A stretch of 19,799 bases of DNA from Acidobacteriota bacterium (GCA_029263435.1 JAJCXL010000331.1:1-19799); one strand, 5' to 3'. Shown: positions 7,869 to 14,385, counted from the first letter of the stretch. The notes: generated by a model not told the origin, from the sequence alone. Program-made: numbers and translations.

Positions 7869-7885
7869 TGCAACCCGTGTGCCAA
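7869..7885 (-). promoter_or_regulatory. Sigma-54 (-24/-12) promoter, site 1
   Basis: Minus strand TTGGCACACGGGTTGCA (7885-7869) matches the consensus TTGGCAC-N5-TTGCW at every specified position. The predicted start is about 7858 and transcription runs towards the response regulator gene, 365 bp away. The site lies in an otherwise gene-free stretch, which makes a chance match less likely than inside coding sequence. Confidence 0.75.
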
Positions 7886-7903
7886 CTCGTCTCTAAGGGC
7901 TTC

Positions 7904-7934
7904 CTTTCAAACGGCTGAAAGTAAACGCTTTATG
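7904..7934 (-). promoter_or_regulatory. Upstream activator-site candidate for sigma-54 site 1
   Basis: In promoter orientation the segment reads CATAAAGCGTTTAC (7934-7921), followed by an inverted repeat CTTTCA/TGAAAG (7921-7904, 6-nt centre). GTTTAC ends 35 nt before the TTGG of the -24 box. Sigma-54 site 2 has CATAAA and GCTTAC in the same order and 36 nt before its -24 box, so a shared enhancer-binding protein is plausible. The segment is AT-rich relative to its surroundings. Confidence 0.45.
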
Positions 7935-8000
7935 TGATCAGCGGGGCGGACCCCCATGGGCTGAGGCCCACGATAGGGCAGAAACCCCCCGGTGGGGATG

Positions 8001-8041
8001 CAAAAATGAGCTATCCCCCCGTCCGGCCTGGGGGCGATAGC
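8001..8041 (-). terminator. Rho-independent terminator at the 3' end of the glycosyltransferase gene
   Basis: Minus strand: GCTATC-G-CCCCC (8041-8030), 9-nt loop, GGGGGGATAGC (8020-8010), giving 11 pairs with one bulged G, then TCATTTTT. The stop codon TAG (8013-8011) is inside the 3' arm. More short GC hairpins follow at 7935-8000. Confidence 0.6.
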
Positions 8042-9369
8042 CCAACACTCGTGACGAGCGGGCCCGCACCCGCAGAGATCTCGTCCGCTTGCGGCGTTGT
8101 CGTGAGGGCGTCATAGATGTCGCGATAGCGTTTCGTCGCGAGCTCGAGCCCTAAGTGGGTGGCCGCCGTTTGACGGCAGCTGTCTCGAACCTCGACCGAG
8201 ACCGAGTCTTCCTGCCAAAACCGAAGAGACTGCTTCGCCGCGAGCGCGAGGTCGTCGTCCTTCAAGCTGCGAACGAGGATGCCGCACCCGGAGGAAACGA
8301 TCGCGTCGACGTCGCCAACTCCCGGATTCGTGACCACTGGAACGCCCGCGGCCAAAAATTCTGCGAGCTTGGGATAGCACGATGCCTTGGCCGCGTGGCT
8401 CGGTCGTAGGAAGAAAACCCCGAGCTTGAACAGAGGGAGCCAGCGAGGAATATCTTCCGGAGTGGAGGCCGTGACGAGGAGGTCTTCAGCCAAGAGGCCG
8501 GCATCTTGGGCGATGGTCTCGAGCCCGGCCGCATTCTCGTGAGTCAAATAGATGAAGCGAAGCGTGGGTCGGAGCGCTTTCAAATGGAACGCGAAGCGAA
8601 ACATCTCCGAGAGCAAGTAGCGGTCGTTGACGGCTCCGATGTTTCCGATGACGAACGAGTCATCGAGTGTGAAGTGCCTGGTCAAGGTCGGGTCCGGCTC
8701 GCGACGGGTGAAGCGCGTGAGATCCGCGCAGCAGGGGATGACGGAGATGGGCGGGCTCGGCTGCCGCTGCGCCCGAGGCGCCCCGATCGGCCCATGCTCG
8801 TGCAGCATCACTCGAGCGCGCTCGGTCAAGACGACGACATGATCGGCGTCTTCCCACAGTCGCTGCTCCAGTCGCTTGGCGAGACGGTATCTCAGGCTCG
8901 TCGGGCGAAAACGTCCCAGCTCGACGCGTTCCTCCGGCCAGAACCCACGCATGTCGAAGATGAGGCGGGAACCGCAGGCGAGCTTGACGCACCACGCGAT
9001 GGCGCCAGCGAAGTAGCCTCGGCCGTGGACGATGCGGGGCGACTCCTTCAGGGCGAGGCGAAGTGCCAAGAGGACGCCGATGACGAGGTCGAGACCTGCC
9101 GCTGCCACTCGAGGACGCTCGTGTCGGCGAGCGATCGCCCACGTGACACCGTGCCCGGCGAGCAGCTCCCGGGTCTCTGCGACACGGTTCTCGGCGGAGA
9201 GAGCCGCGCTCGTTTCGAACGAGAGGACTCGGAGTGAAACGCCGGCGTCTCCAATCGCGCACACATAAGGAAGGATCTGAGACGCACCGACGGGCTCGAG
9301 AAGGCCATCCTGCGCAATGAACAACGACCTCGTCCGCGACGGCTCTCTGTCTGGACACACCTCGACCAT
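8011..9369 (-). CDS. Glycosyltransferase, GT-B fold (family 4-like)
   Basis: 452 residues from ATG 9369. The N-terminal acceptor domain starts with SLFIAQDGLLEPVGASQILP at about 15-34, a pattern common in polysaccharide-type glycosyltransferases, and continues with IVHGRGYFAGAIAW (113-126) and LIFDMRGFWPEE (136-147). The C-terminal nucleotide-sugar domain has ISVIPCCADLTRF (208-220), FVIGNIGAVND (239-249) and ASCYPKLAEFLAAGVPVVTN (329-348), equivalent to the donor-binding segment of family 4 enzymes. It probably transfers a sugar during surface polysaccharide or glycolipid synthesis, at the inner face of the membrane; donor and acceptor are unknown. The open frame extends 49 codons further upstream, but that part looks non-coding and a sigma-54 promoter candidate lies at 9382-9398. 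No ribosome-binding site precedes ATG 9369. It is the only protein gene in the gene-poor region and is divergent from the aldolase. Confidence 0.85.
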   Translation of the reverse strand: MVEVCPDREPSRTRSLFIAQDGLLEPVGASQILPYVCAIGDAGVSLRVLSFETSAALSAENRVAETRELLAGHGVTWAIARRHERPRVAAAGLDLVIGVLLALRLALKESPRIVHGRGYFAGAIAWCVKLACGSRLIFDMRGFWPEERVELGRFRPTSLRYRLAKRLEQRLWEDADHVVVLTERARVMLHEHGPIGAPRAQRQPSPPISVIPCCADLTRFTRREPDPTLTRHFTLDDSFVIGNIGAVNDRYLLSEMFRFAFHLKALRPTLRFIYLTHENAAGLETIAQDAGLLAEDLLVTASTPEDIPRWLPLFKLGVFFLRPSHAAKASCYPKLAEFLAAGVPVVTNPGVGDVDAIVSSGCGILVRSLKDDDLALAAKQSLRFWQEDSVSVEVRDSCRQTAATHLGLELATKRYRDIYDALTTTPQADEISAGAGPLVTSVGLSPPGRTGG

Positions 9370-9381
9370 GCCGGTCGACGA

Positions 9382-9398
9382 AGCAAGCCCCGTGCCGT
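9382..9398 (-). promoter_or_regulatory. Sigma-54 (-24/-12) promoter candidate, site 3 (glycosyltransferase)
   Basis: Minus strand ACGGCACGGGGCTTGCT (9398-9382) keeps GGCAC and TTGCT at exact spacing; only the two bases before GG differ from consensus. The predicted start near 9371 is 2 nt before ATG 9369, so the message would be almost leaderless. A GTTTAC lies only 3 bp upstream, closer than at the other two sites. Confidence 0.5.
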
Positions 9399-9760
9399 AA
9401 CGTAAACCGTTGATTCGATAGGGACTCGGCGTGACGCGGACCCTCACGGCTGTAGGGAGCGACCGACGGGTTGTGGGGTGCGTCCCACGCGGAGGCGGCC
9501 GGACGGCTGCCCGCATTGGAGTCCCGGTGAGCTTCGCGAGGCCCCGCGGGCGACCTCGTGACGTCTCGGCTCGTTCGTGCTCATTTCATAGCTCGGCAGC
9601 GTCAGTGCGTCACGGCGAGTGGTCGGGCGGCAACGGTGAGGACAGTGGGGGTTTCACCTACTGCGCGGGGGGCTGGGTAGGGGCTTTTTGACGGGGATCT
9701 CCCACGTGAGCGCTGGCCCACGCGCTCGTCGCGGCGCGCGATCGGTCGAACAATGCTGCT
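9399..9760. other. Gene-free stretch between glycosyltransferase start and regulatory region
   Basis: Open frames cross this GC-rich stretch on both strands, but none has a recognisable domain, signal sequence or ribosome-binding site. A weak stem CCTAC/GTAGG followed by TTTTT occurs at about 9656-9690 on the plus strand. I see no gene. Confidence 0.5.
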
Positions 9761-9798
9761 GTAAGCAATTGCATAAAAATGGCTTACGGACTTTATGC
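9761..9798 (+). promoter_or_regulatory. Interleaved inverted repeats; activator-site candidate for sigma-54 site 2
   Basis: Four elements alternate: GTAAGC (9761-9766), GCATAAA (9771-9777), GCTTAC (9782-9787), TTTATGC (9792-9798), with 4-nt spacers throughout. The first pairs with the third and the second with the fourth. As DNA this gives two overlapping dyads 26 bp or more upstream of the -24 box, a normal place for an enhancer-binding protein. As RNA it would be an H-type pseudoknot. The predicted start lies downstream, so the DNA reading is preferred. The segment is AT-rich in a GC-rich region. Confidence 0.5.
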
Positions 9799-9823
9799 TC
9801 CTGGAGCCGTTGCCGTCTCATAG

Positions 9824-9840
9824 TTGGCAACGCTCTTGCT
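9824..9840 (+). promoter_or_regulatory. Sigma-54 (-24/-12) promoter, site 2
   Basis: TTGGCAACGCTCTTGCT matches TTGGCAC-N5-TTGCW except for A instead of C at one position. The predicted start is about 9851. Transcription would run through the two structured repeats (9985-10211) towards the aldolase gene. A 7-bp inverted repeat CGTTGCC/GGCAACG (9808-9832) overlaps the -24 box. Confidence 0.6.
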
Positions 9841-9984
9841 ATAGACATAGGCATCGACGAACACAGAAAGCCAAGACACGGCGCTCCTGTCGAGCACTTT
9901 TCGGTAGCCGCCAGACTCGGCTCGGTCGGTGCGATGCGATGTTCTTCATCGAATCGTGAGACGGAGCCGGGCGGCAAGGTGCGA

Positions 9985-10072
9985 GGCGGGGTCGGAGTGG
10001 GTGTGTGGGTCGTCTCCGGTAACGGTATCGGTTTCGGCTTAGTGCATCCAGGTTGGGGGCTCCGACCCCGTC
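9985..10072 (+). ncRNA. Candidate structured RNA element, copy 1
   Basis: P1 pairs 9985-9997 with 10060-10072 (core GGGGTCGGAG/CTCCGACCCC). P2 pairs TGGGTG (9998-10003) with CATCCA (10045-10050) and can extend by three more pairs. An apical CCG-GUAA-CGG (10016-10025) carries a GNRA tetraloop. GGTTGGGGG (10051-10059) is left unpaired on the 3' side between P2 and P1 and is identical in both copies, so it may be a binding site. GUAA on the plus strand and the G-U pairs support plus-strand transcription. No known family was recognised. Confidence 0.5.
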
Positions 10073-10098
10073 CGCCACATACGCTACCCATGCGGTTA

Positions 10099-10114
10099 GC
10101 CGCCTTCGGGCGGT
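10099..10114 (+). other. C(UUCG)G tetraloop hairpin between the two RNA elements
   Basis: GCCGCC-TTCG-GGCGGT: five Watson-Crick pairs plus a G-U around the extra-stable C(UUCG)G loop. It sits between copy 1 and copy 2, with no T-tract after it, so it is probably a spacer hairpin, not a terminator. Confidence 0.5.
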
Positions 10115-10123
10115 GTGGTGCGA

Positions 10124-10211
10124 GGTGGGGTCGGAGTGGATGTGTCGGCCGTTGTCGGTAACGGTCCCGACTGCAGCGCGACGCATCCAGGTTGGGGGCT
10201 CCGACCCCGCC
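10124..10211 (+). ncRNA. Candidate structured RNA element, copy 2
   Basis: Same architecture and length as copy 1. P1 pairs 10124-10136 with 10199-10211, P2 begins TGGATG (10137-10142) with CATCCA (10184-10189), and the GUAA loop is at 10158-10161. Compared with copy 1, several pairs change between G-U and Watson-Crick (for example the P2 G-U becomes A-U, and a P1 G-U becomes G-C) while pairing is kept. It ends 40 bp before the -35 box of the aldolase promoter. Confidence 0.5.
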
Positions 10212-10250
10212 CGCGATACCAAATCCGCGCTTTCTCCTCGAATAAACCTC

Positions 10251-10280
10251 TTGCCAAAATTTACGCCAATCCATTAAACT
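10251..10280 (+). promoter_or_regulatory. Sigma-70-type promoter for the aldolase gene
   Basis: TTGCCA (10251-10256), 18-bp spacer, TAAACT (10275-10280), in an AT-rich segment. The predicted start near 10287 gives a leader of about 80 nt. The tandem RNA elements lie upstream of this promoter and so would be absent from messages made from it. Confidence 0.5.
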
Positions 10281-10365
10281 GAGAATTCGTCGCTCGTTCA
10301 CGCGCGCGCGAAAACACCCCCCAGATGGAACCCAAACTTGGAGGCGAACGACTGTGGGAGTCGCT

Positions 10366-11388
10366 ATGCAGTCCCTCAACACTTTAGAAGAAGTAGCCGC
10401 TGCGATCGTAGCTCCCGGCAAGGGAATTCTTGCTGCCGATGAGAGCACCGGAACCATCGAAAAACGTCTCAGCAGCATCAACGTCGAGTCGACGGAAGAG
10501 AACCGGCGCGCTTATCGAGACCTCCTGTTCACGACGGAAGGCGTCCAGGAGCACGTGAGCGGGGTCATCTTGTTCGATGAGACCTTGCGCCAGAAATCGG
10601 CCGATGGGACGCCGTTTCCGGATCTTCTGACCTCGAAATCCATCATTCCGGGCATCAAGGTGGACAAAGGCGCCAAAGACCTGGCGGGCGCGCCCGGTGA
10701 AAAAGTCACCGAAGGCCTCGACGGTTTGCGCGAACGGCTCAAAGAGTATCGTTCGCTGGGTGCCCGCTTCGCGAAATGGCGAGCCGTACTGTCGATAAGC
10801 GATGCGTTGCCGAGCCACTATTGCATCGATGCGAACGCCCATGCCCTGGCCCGTTACGCCGCCTTGTGCGTCGAGCAGGATTTGGTGCCGATCGTAGAGC
10901 CCGAGGTGTTGATGGATGGCACCCACACCATCGACGAATGTGCCGACGTCACTACTCGTACCTTGACGAAAGTCTTCGAGGCTCTCGCGCTCCATCGGGT
11001 GTCGATTCCACAGATCCTTTTGAAGCCGAACATGGTTATCAGTGGGGCCGATTGCCCGCAGCAAGCGGATGCCGAGGAAGTGGCCAGCCGCACGGTGTCT
11101 TGTTTCAACAAGACCCTGCCTAGCGATTTGCCCGGGGTCGTGTTTCTCTCCGGCGGCCAGAGCGAAGTCGAAGCGACCCGAAACTTGAATGCGATGAACC
11201 TCAAAAGCGATCTCTCTTGGCCGTTGAGCTTTTCCTACGGGCGAGCCCTACAAGCGTCTGTCCTCAAAGCTTGGCAAGGAAAAGCCGACAACGTTGCCGC
11301 CGCGCAGCAAGCGTTCTTGACCCGAGCGCGTTTGAACGGAGCGGCGGCGCTCGGTAAGTACGATCCGAGCGAAGACCCTCAGGCTTAA
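10366..11388 (+). CDS. Class I fructose-bisphosphate aldolase
   Basis: 340 residues from ATG 10366, with GGGAG 5 nt upstream; a GTG four codons earlier is in frame but overlaps the ribosome site. The protein is of the animal-type, Schiff-base class: GKGILAADESTGTIEKR at 18-34, GIKVDKG at 96-102, FAKWRAVL at 135-142, VPIVEPEVLMDG at 174-185, and the Schiff-base Lys220 in QILLKPNMVISG. LSGGQSEVEATRNLNAMN (261-278) and SFSYGRALQ (288-296) form the phosphate-binding side. It splits fructose 1,6-bisphosphate to dihydroxyacetone phosphate and glyceraldehyde 3-phosphate, reversibly, in glycolysis and gluconeogenesis, without a metal ion. It has its own promoter and terminator, so it looks monocistronic; read-through from sigma-54 site 2 could add a second, RNA-containing leader. 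Confidence 0.96.
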   Translation: MQSLNTLEEVAAAIVAPGKGILAADESTGTIEKRLSSINVESTEENRRAYRDLLFTTEGVQEHVSGVILFDETLRQKSADGTPFPDLLTSKSIIPGIKVDKGAKDLAGAPGEKVTEGLDGLRERLKEYRSLGARFAKWRAVLSISDALPSHYCIDANAHALARYAALCVEQDLVPIVEPEVLMDGTHTIDECADVTTRTLTKVFEALALHRVSIPQILLKPNMVISGADCPQQADAEEVASRTVSCFNKTLPSDLPGVVFLSGGQSEVEATRNLNAMNLKSDLSWPLSFSYGRALQASVLKAWQGKADNVAAAQQAFLTRARLNGAAALGKYDPSEDPQA

Positions 11389-11452
11389 GCTCATCTCGCG
11401 CGAAGCGAGCCCATCTTGGGCGCCTCGCGGCATCGCGATTTTCGTTGGCACC

Positions 11453-11490
11453 GCGGCTCGGCCGAGCCGAGGCCGCCCCTTTCGCTTTTT
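11453..11490 (+). terminator. Rho-independent terminator after the aldolase gene
   Basis: GCGGCTCGG (11453-11461), 5-nt loop, CCGA-G-GCCGC (11467-11476): nine pairs with one bulged G, followed by CCCTTTCGCTTTTT. The core CGGCTCGGCCGAGCCG is a 16-bp perfect palindrome. It lies 65 bp after the stop codon and 45 bp before the protease gene. Confidence 0.65.
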
Positions 11491-11534
11491 GCTACGATGA
11501 AGCCGAACTGTCCTTTCGGAAAGGTGGTCCTTGC

Positions 11535-12905
11535 TTGTCGTTCGACACCAAGAAGTTATCGCTTTGGCTGGGGAGTGTTGCCGCGCTCGTGTTGGGGGTC
11601 GCGCCGGTAACGGCCCAGACCCTTCAGGAGCAGATTCTAGCTGCCCGCGACAAAGTAACGCCCGCTCTCGTCAACGTCCAACCCATCACGGATGTCTACT
11701 CCTCGGGCGAGCGTCGCAGCGCGACGGGCGTCGGTAGTGGCTTCATCTTCGATAACGAAGGCCATGTCCTCACGAACTACCACGTGGCGGGAAAAGCCAA
11801 GCGGCTCATCATTACGATGAGCAACAAGCAACGCGTCCCCGGCGTTCTCGTCGGAGGGGATCCGTTGACGGACATCGCCGTGCTCAAGCTCGAGCTTCCC
11901 GTGGGACAAGTCCTGCCGACCCCGGTCGCTTTGGGAGACTCGGACGCGCTCGACGTCGGTGAGTACGTCATGGCATTGGGGAGTCCGCTCGCACTCCAGC
12001 GATCGTTGTCATTCGGTGTCGTCAGTAGCAAAGACCGTTATTTGCCGGACAGCTTCAAGCTTCCGAGCGGCGAGAAAACGGGCTCGTTCAATACGTGGAT
12101 CCAAACCGATGCCGCCATCAATCCGGGCAATAGCGGCGGTCCGCTCGTCAACTTGCGGGGCGAGGTCGTCGGGGTGAACGCGCGGGGCGCGTTCGGGGCT
12201 TCGAGCATCGGCTTTGCGATCCCGGTCAACATCGTACGCGAAGTCGCGAAACAGCTCATCGACAACGGCCACGTCCCTCGAAGCTGGTTAGGGCTGACGT
12301 TTCAGCCGCGAGAGGAGCTCGCTCAATACTTCGAGGCCGATTCCGTTCCCGGCGTCGTCATTCGGAGCGTCGAGCCGGACTCTCCTGCCGAGCGCGTCGG
12401 CATCCGTGCCGGGGACATGTTGCTCTCCTATCGCGGCGAGCGAACGTCCGCGCAGTTCACGGAAGAGCTTCCCGGTATCTACAAGCGCATCGCGGACACC
12501 CCGATAGGCTCCGATGTCGATGTCGCGATCGCGCGGGGGCGCGACGTGCTCGAGCTCAGAGTCACGACTGAGGAGCGCGGGCAGTCGAGCTCGGACGAGA
12601 TGGAGTATGAGAGCTGGGGCTTTACCGCGCGAGGCATCACTCGCGAGCTTGCGTTGGAGTTCAATCTCCCCGACAGCACGGGTGTTTTCGTGGCGGGAGT
12701 GAAGCCGAACGGCGCGGCCTTTCGTGCACAGCTGTTTCCTGGAGATCGCATCGTCGCCATCGACGAGGCTCCGGTCGCCTCGCTCGATCAGCTCGGGGCT
12801 TCCTACCGCGAGTACGACTCCGGAGAACGCGAAAAAGTGCTCTTGACCGTCATGCGCCGGCATTCACGCCGCTGGATTCTCATCGAGGCAAATTATGCGA
12901 ACTGA
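11535..12905 (+). CDS. Exported HtrA/DegP-type serine protease with two PDZ domains
   Basis: 456 residues from TTG 11535, preceded at 7 nt by AAGGTGG. This start gives a clear signal peptide (KK, hydrophobic LSLWLGSVAALVLGVAPV, cleavage after VTA near residue 27), so the protein is periplasmic or membrane-associated. A longer frame begins at 11445, but its first 30 residues look unlike protein. The trypsin-like domain has the complete triad: His83 (LTNYHVAG), Asp113 (DPLTDIAVL) and Ser200 (NPGNSGGPL). Two PDZ domains follow at about 250-345 (RSWLGLTFQP, SPAERVGIRAGD) and 355-442 (GVFVAGVKPNGAAF, LFPGDRIVAI). Such proteins degrade or refold damaged envelope proteins. The stop overlaps the start of the next gene by 11 nt, so the two products are made together. 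Confidence 0.93.
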   Translation: MSFDTKKLSLWLGSVAALVLGVAPVTAQTLQEQILAARDKVTPALVNVQPITDVYSSGERRSATGVGSGFIFDNEGHVLTNYHVAGKAKRLIITMSNKQRVPGVLVGGDPLTDIAVLKLELPVGQVLPTPVALGDSDALDVGEYVMALGSPLALQRSLSFGVVSSKDRYLPDSFKLPSGEKTGSFNTWIQTDAAINPGNSGGPLVNLRGEVVGVNARGAFGASSIGFAIPVNIVREVAKQLIDNGHVPRSWLGLTFQPREELAQYFEADSVPGVVIRSVEPDSPAERVGIRAGDMLLSYRGERTSAQFTEELPGIYKRIADTPIGSDVDVAIARGRDVLELRVTTEERGQSSSDEMEYESWGFTARGITRELALEFNLPDSTGVFVAGVKPNGAAFRAQLFPGDRIVAIDEAPVASLDQLGASYREYDSGEREKVLLTVMRRHSRRWILIEANYAN

Positions 12906-14385
12906 GCTCTTGGGTGCGTTCTTCCTTCTCGCCGGCATTGCCGGTGTCGCCGCAGCTCCAGCGCCGGCTTCGCCTGCATCGCCTCCTGCACCCATTGATG
13001 AGACCGCGGACCGGTTGGAAGCGCTCGAGAAGCGTTACAAACAGAGCCTCGTGCAGGTCCGCTACCGCCAGCAGGTCAGCCGGTCCACCGCCGAGCCTCC
13101 GGCCGAGGAGGAGCTCACGACCACGGGAGTGATCGTCTCGCCGACGGGCATCGTCATGGTCAGCGCGATGATCTATGAGCCGTTCAACCAAGTGCCCCAC
13201 GGCGTCGGGATTCGTTTTCCCGCTTCCGTGAGCCGTGCGGATGCGACGATCTCCGAGGCCCGCATACTGCTGTTGGACGGGACGGAATATCCGGCCACGC
13301 TCATCGGTCGAGACCCCGACGCGGACGTCGCGTTTTTTCGGATCGACGGCGGTGAGCGCGAGTTCACCCCGGTCAGCTTCGGTGCGGAGGCGGACGCATC
13401 CGTAGGCGAGCAAGTCGTCGTGTTGAGCTTGCTGCCCGAGCCCATCGGTCCGGCCGTGGCGGTCGAGCTTTCGCGCGTCCAAGCGGTCACCCCGCTCCCT
13501 CAGGCCGGCTACATGGTGTCCACCGGAGCGCCCGACCCCGTGGGCTCTCTCGTCGTTTCTCTCGACGGGACCATCATCGGCTTCATGGACGCGCTCACGG
13601 TTCCGGTGCCCGACACCCGCTCGCGCAACCCGCTCGCGTTTCTGAGCGTCATCCGAGATCTCCCCAAAGGCGTGGGTCGCGGATTCGCGCGTCCTGCCCG
13701 GGACTTCGTCGATGCCAGCGCACGAATCCCCGAGACCGACCCGGTCCGCCGCGGCTGGCTCGGAGTGGAAATGCAGGCGCTGACGAGCGATCTCGCGGAG
13801 CATATGGGGCTTTCCGCGGCCTCCGGTATTCTCCTGGGGTATGTCTATCGGAACTCTCCTGCCGAGAAAGCCGGCTTGCAAGTCGGAGACGTCTTGGTGG
13901 AGCTCGGAGAGGAGCCCATCGCGGTGAGCCGTGAGGAGGACATCGGTGCTTTCGCCGAAACAGTGCTTCGCGCCGGCGTGGATTCCGAGCTCTCCTTGGG
14001 TTATTTGAGAGACGGAGCGCGCCAGAGCGCCACCGCCGTGTTAGAGCCGGCACCCATCTCCGCTCGAGAAGCCGAGACGCTAAAGGTCGGCGAGCTCGAT
14101 CTGACCGTCCGCGCCCTGACCTATGACTACCTCGCCACCAGCTTTCTCGATCCCGATCAAAAAGGTGTGGTCATCGTGCAGCCCCCGGTGGCGGTGAGCA
14201 GCAATCCGAATCGGGTCGCGCCCGGCGATCTTCTCGTTCGAGTCGGTGAGAGGGCCGTCGACGATCTCGACTCCTTGCGCGTGGTCATCGAAGAGATCCG
14301 CACCACTCAGCCCGATGAGGTCGTCATCTTCGTCGAGCGCGGCCGTGAGAGCTTCTTTTTCGCGGTGAAGCCCGATTGGAGCTGA
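12895..14385 (+). CDS. Exported HtrA-like protein with degenerate protease domain and two PDZ domains
   Basis: 496 residues; ATG 12895 has GAGG 6 nt upstream and overlaps the previous gene by 11 nt. A signal peptide is evident (ELLGAFFLLAGIAGVAAAPA), followed by an Ala/Pro linker. Residues 40-280 follow the trypsin-like fold of the upstream protease, but the His position is lost (TGVIVSPTGIVMVSAMIYE in place of LTNYHV). The GNSGGP serine motif is replaced by GAPDPVGSLVVS (211-222); only the Asp region is kept (RDPDADVAFFRI, 139-150). PDZ domains lie at about 285-385 (RRGWLGVEMQ, SPAEKAGLQVGD) and 395-495. It is therefore probably a pseudoprotease acting as partner, adaptor or regulator of the active enzyme encoded just upstream. 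Sequencing error cannot explain it, because the frame is continuous and both motifs are replaced. Confidence 0.88.
   Translation: MRTELLGAFFLLAGIAGVAAAPAPASPASPPAPIDETADRLEALEKRYKQSLVQVRYRQQVSRSTAEPPAEEELTTTGVIVSPTGIVMVSAMIYEPFNQVPHGVGIRFPASVSRADATISEARILLLDGTEYPATLIGRDPDADVAFFRIDGGEREFTPVSFGAEADASVGEQVVVLSLLPEPIGPAVAVELSRVQAVTPLPQAGYMVSTGAPDPVGSLVVSLDGTIIGFMDALTVPVPDTRSRNPLAFLSVIRDLPKGVGRGFARPARDFVDASARIPETDPVRRGWLGVEMQALTSDLAEHMGLSAASGILLGYVYRNSPAEKAGLQVGDVLVELGEEPIAVSREEDIGAFAETVLRAGVDSELSLGYLRDGARQSATAVLEPAPISAREAETLKVGELDLTVRALTYDYLATSFLDPDQKGVVIVQPPVAVSSNPNRVAPGDLLVRVGERAVDDLDSLRVVIEEIRTTQPDEVVIFVERGRESFFFAVKPDWS

Larger units (their letters stand above)
9969..10215 (+). repeat. Two direct repeats of about 108 bp, period 139 bp
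   Basis: Copies at 9969-10076 and 10108-10215 align without gaps. Long invariant blocks include GGGGTCGGAGTGG, CGGTAACGGT and GCATCCAGGTTGGGGGCTCC. Each copy contains the structured element listed separately. No third copy is found in the window. Confidence 0.9.

Noticed and set aside
7940..8041. Plus-strand sequence resembling a GEMM-type (c-di-GMP) riboswitch, with AGGGCAGAAACC, GGATGCAAAA and GTCCGGCCT in GEMM-like order
   Set aside because: The stems do not match the GEMM-I fold, key bases differ, and no plus-strand gene lies downstream. The same bases form a better minus-strand terminator for the glycosyltransferase gene.
9688..10161. 157-codon plus-strand frame covering sigma-54 site 2 and the first repeat
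   Set aside because: Starts before the predicted transcript start, has no ribosome site, and its amino-acid sequence looks random; the repeat differences follow base pairing and not codons.
9969..10215. Tandem repeats as a CRISPR array or integron attC sites
   Set aside because: Only two copies, far too long and with similar spacer content for CRISPR; the attC core signatures (RYYYAAC/GTTRRRY) are not properly present and there is no integrase.
9654..10481. 275-codon minus-strand open frame across the tandem repeats and the aldolase start
   Set aside because: It is a low-complexity Pro/Arg/Thr translation of the repeats, overlaps the aldolase gene antisense, and matches no family.
11444..11460. 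TTGGCACCGCGGCTCGG, a possible fourth sigma-54 site before the protease gene
   Set aside because: The -24 half is good, but the -12 half reads CTCGG in place of TTGCW, and the bases belong to the aldolase terminator.
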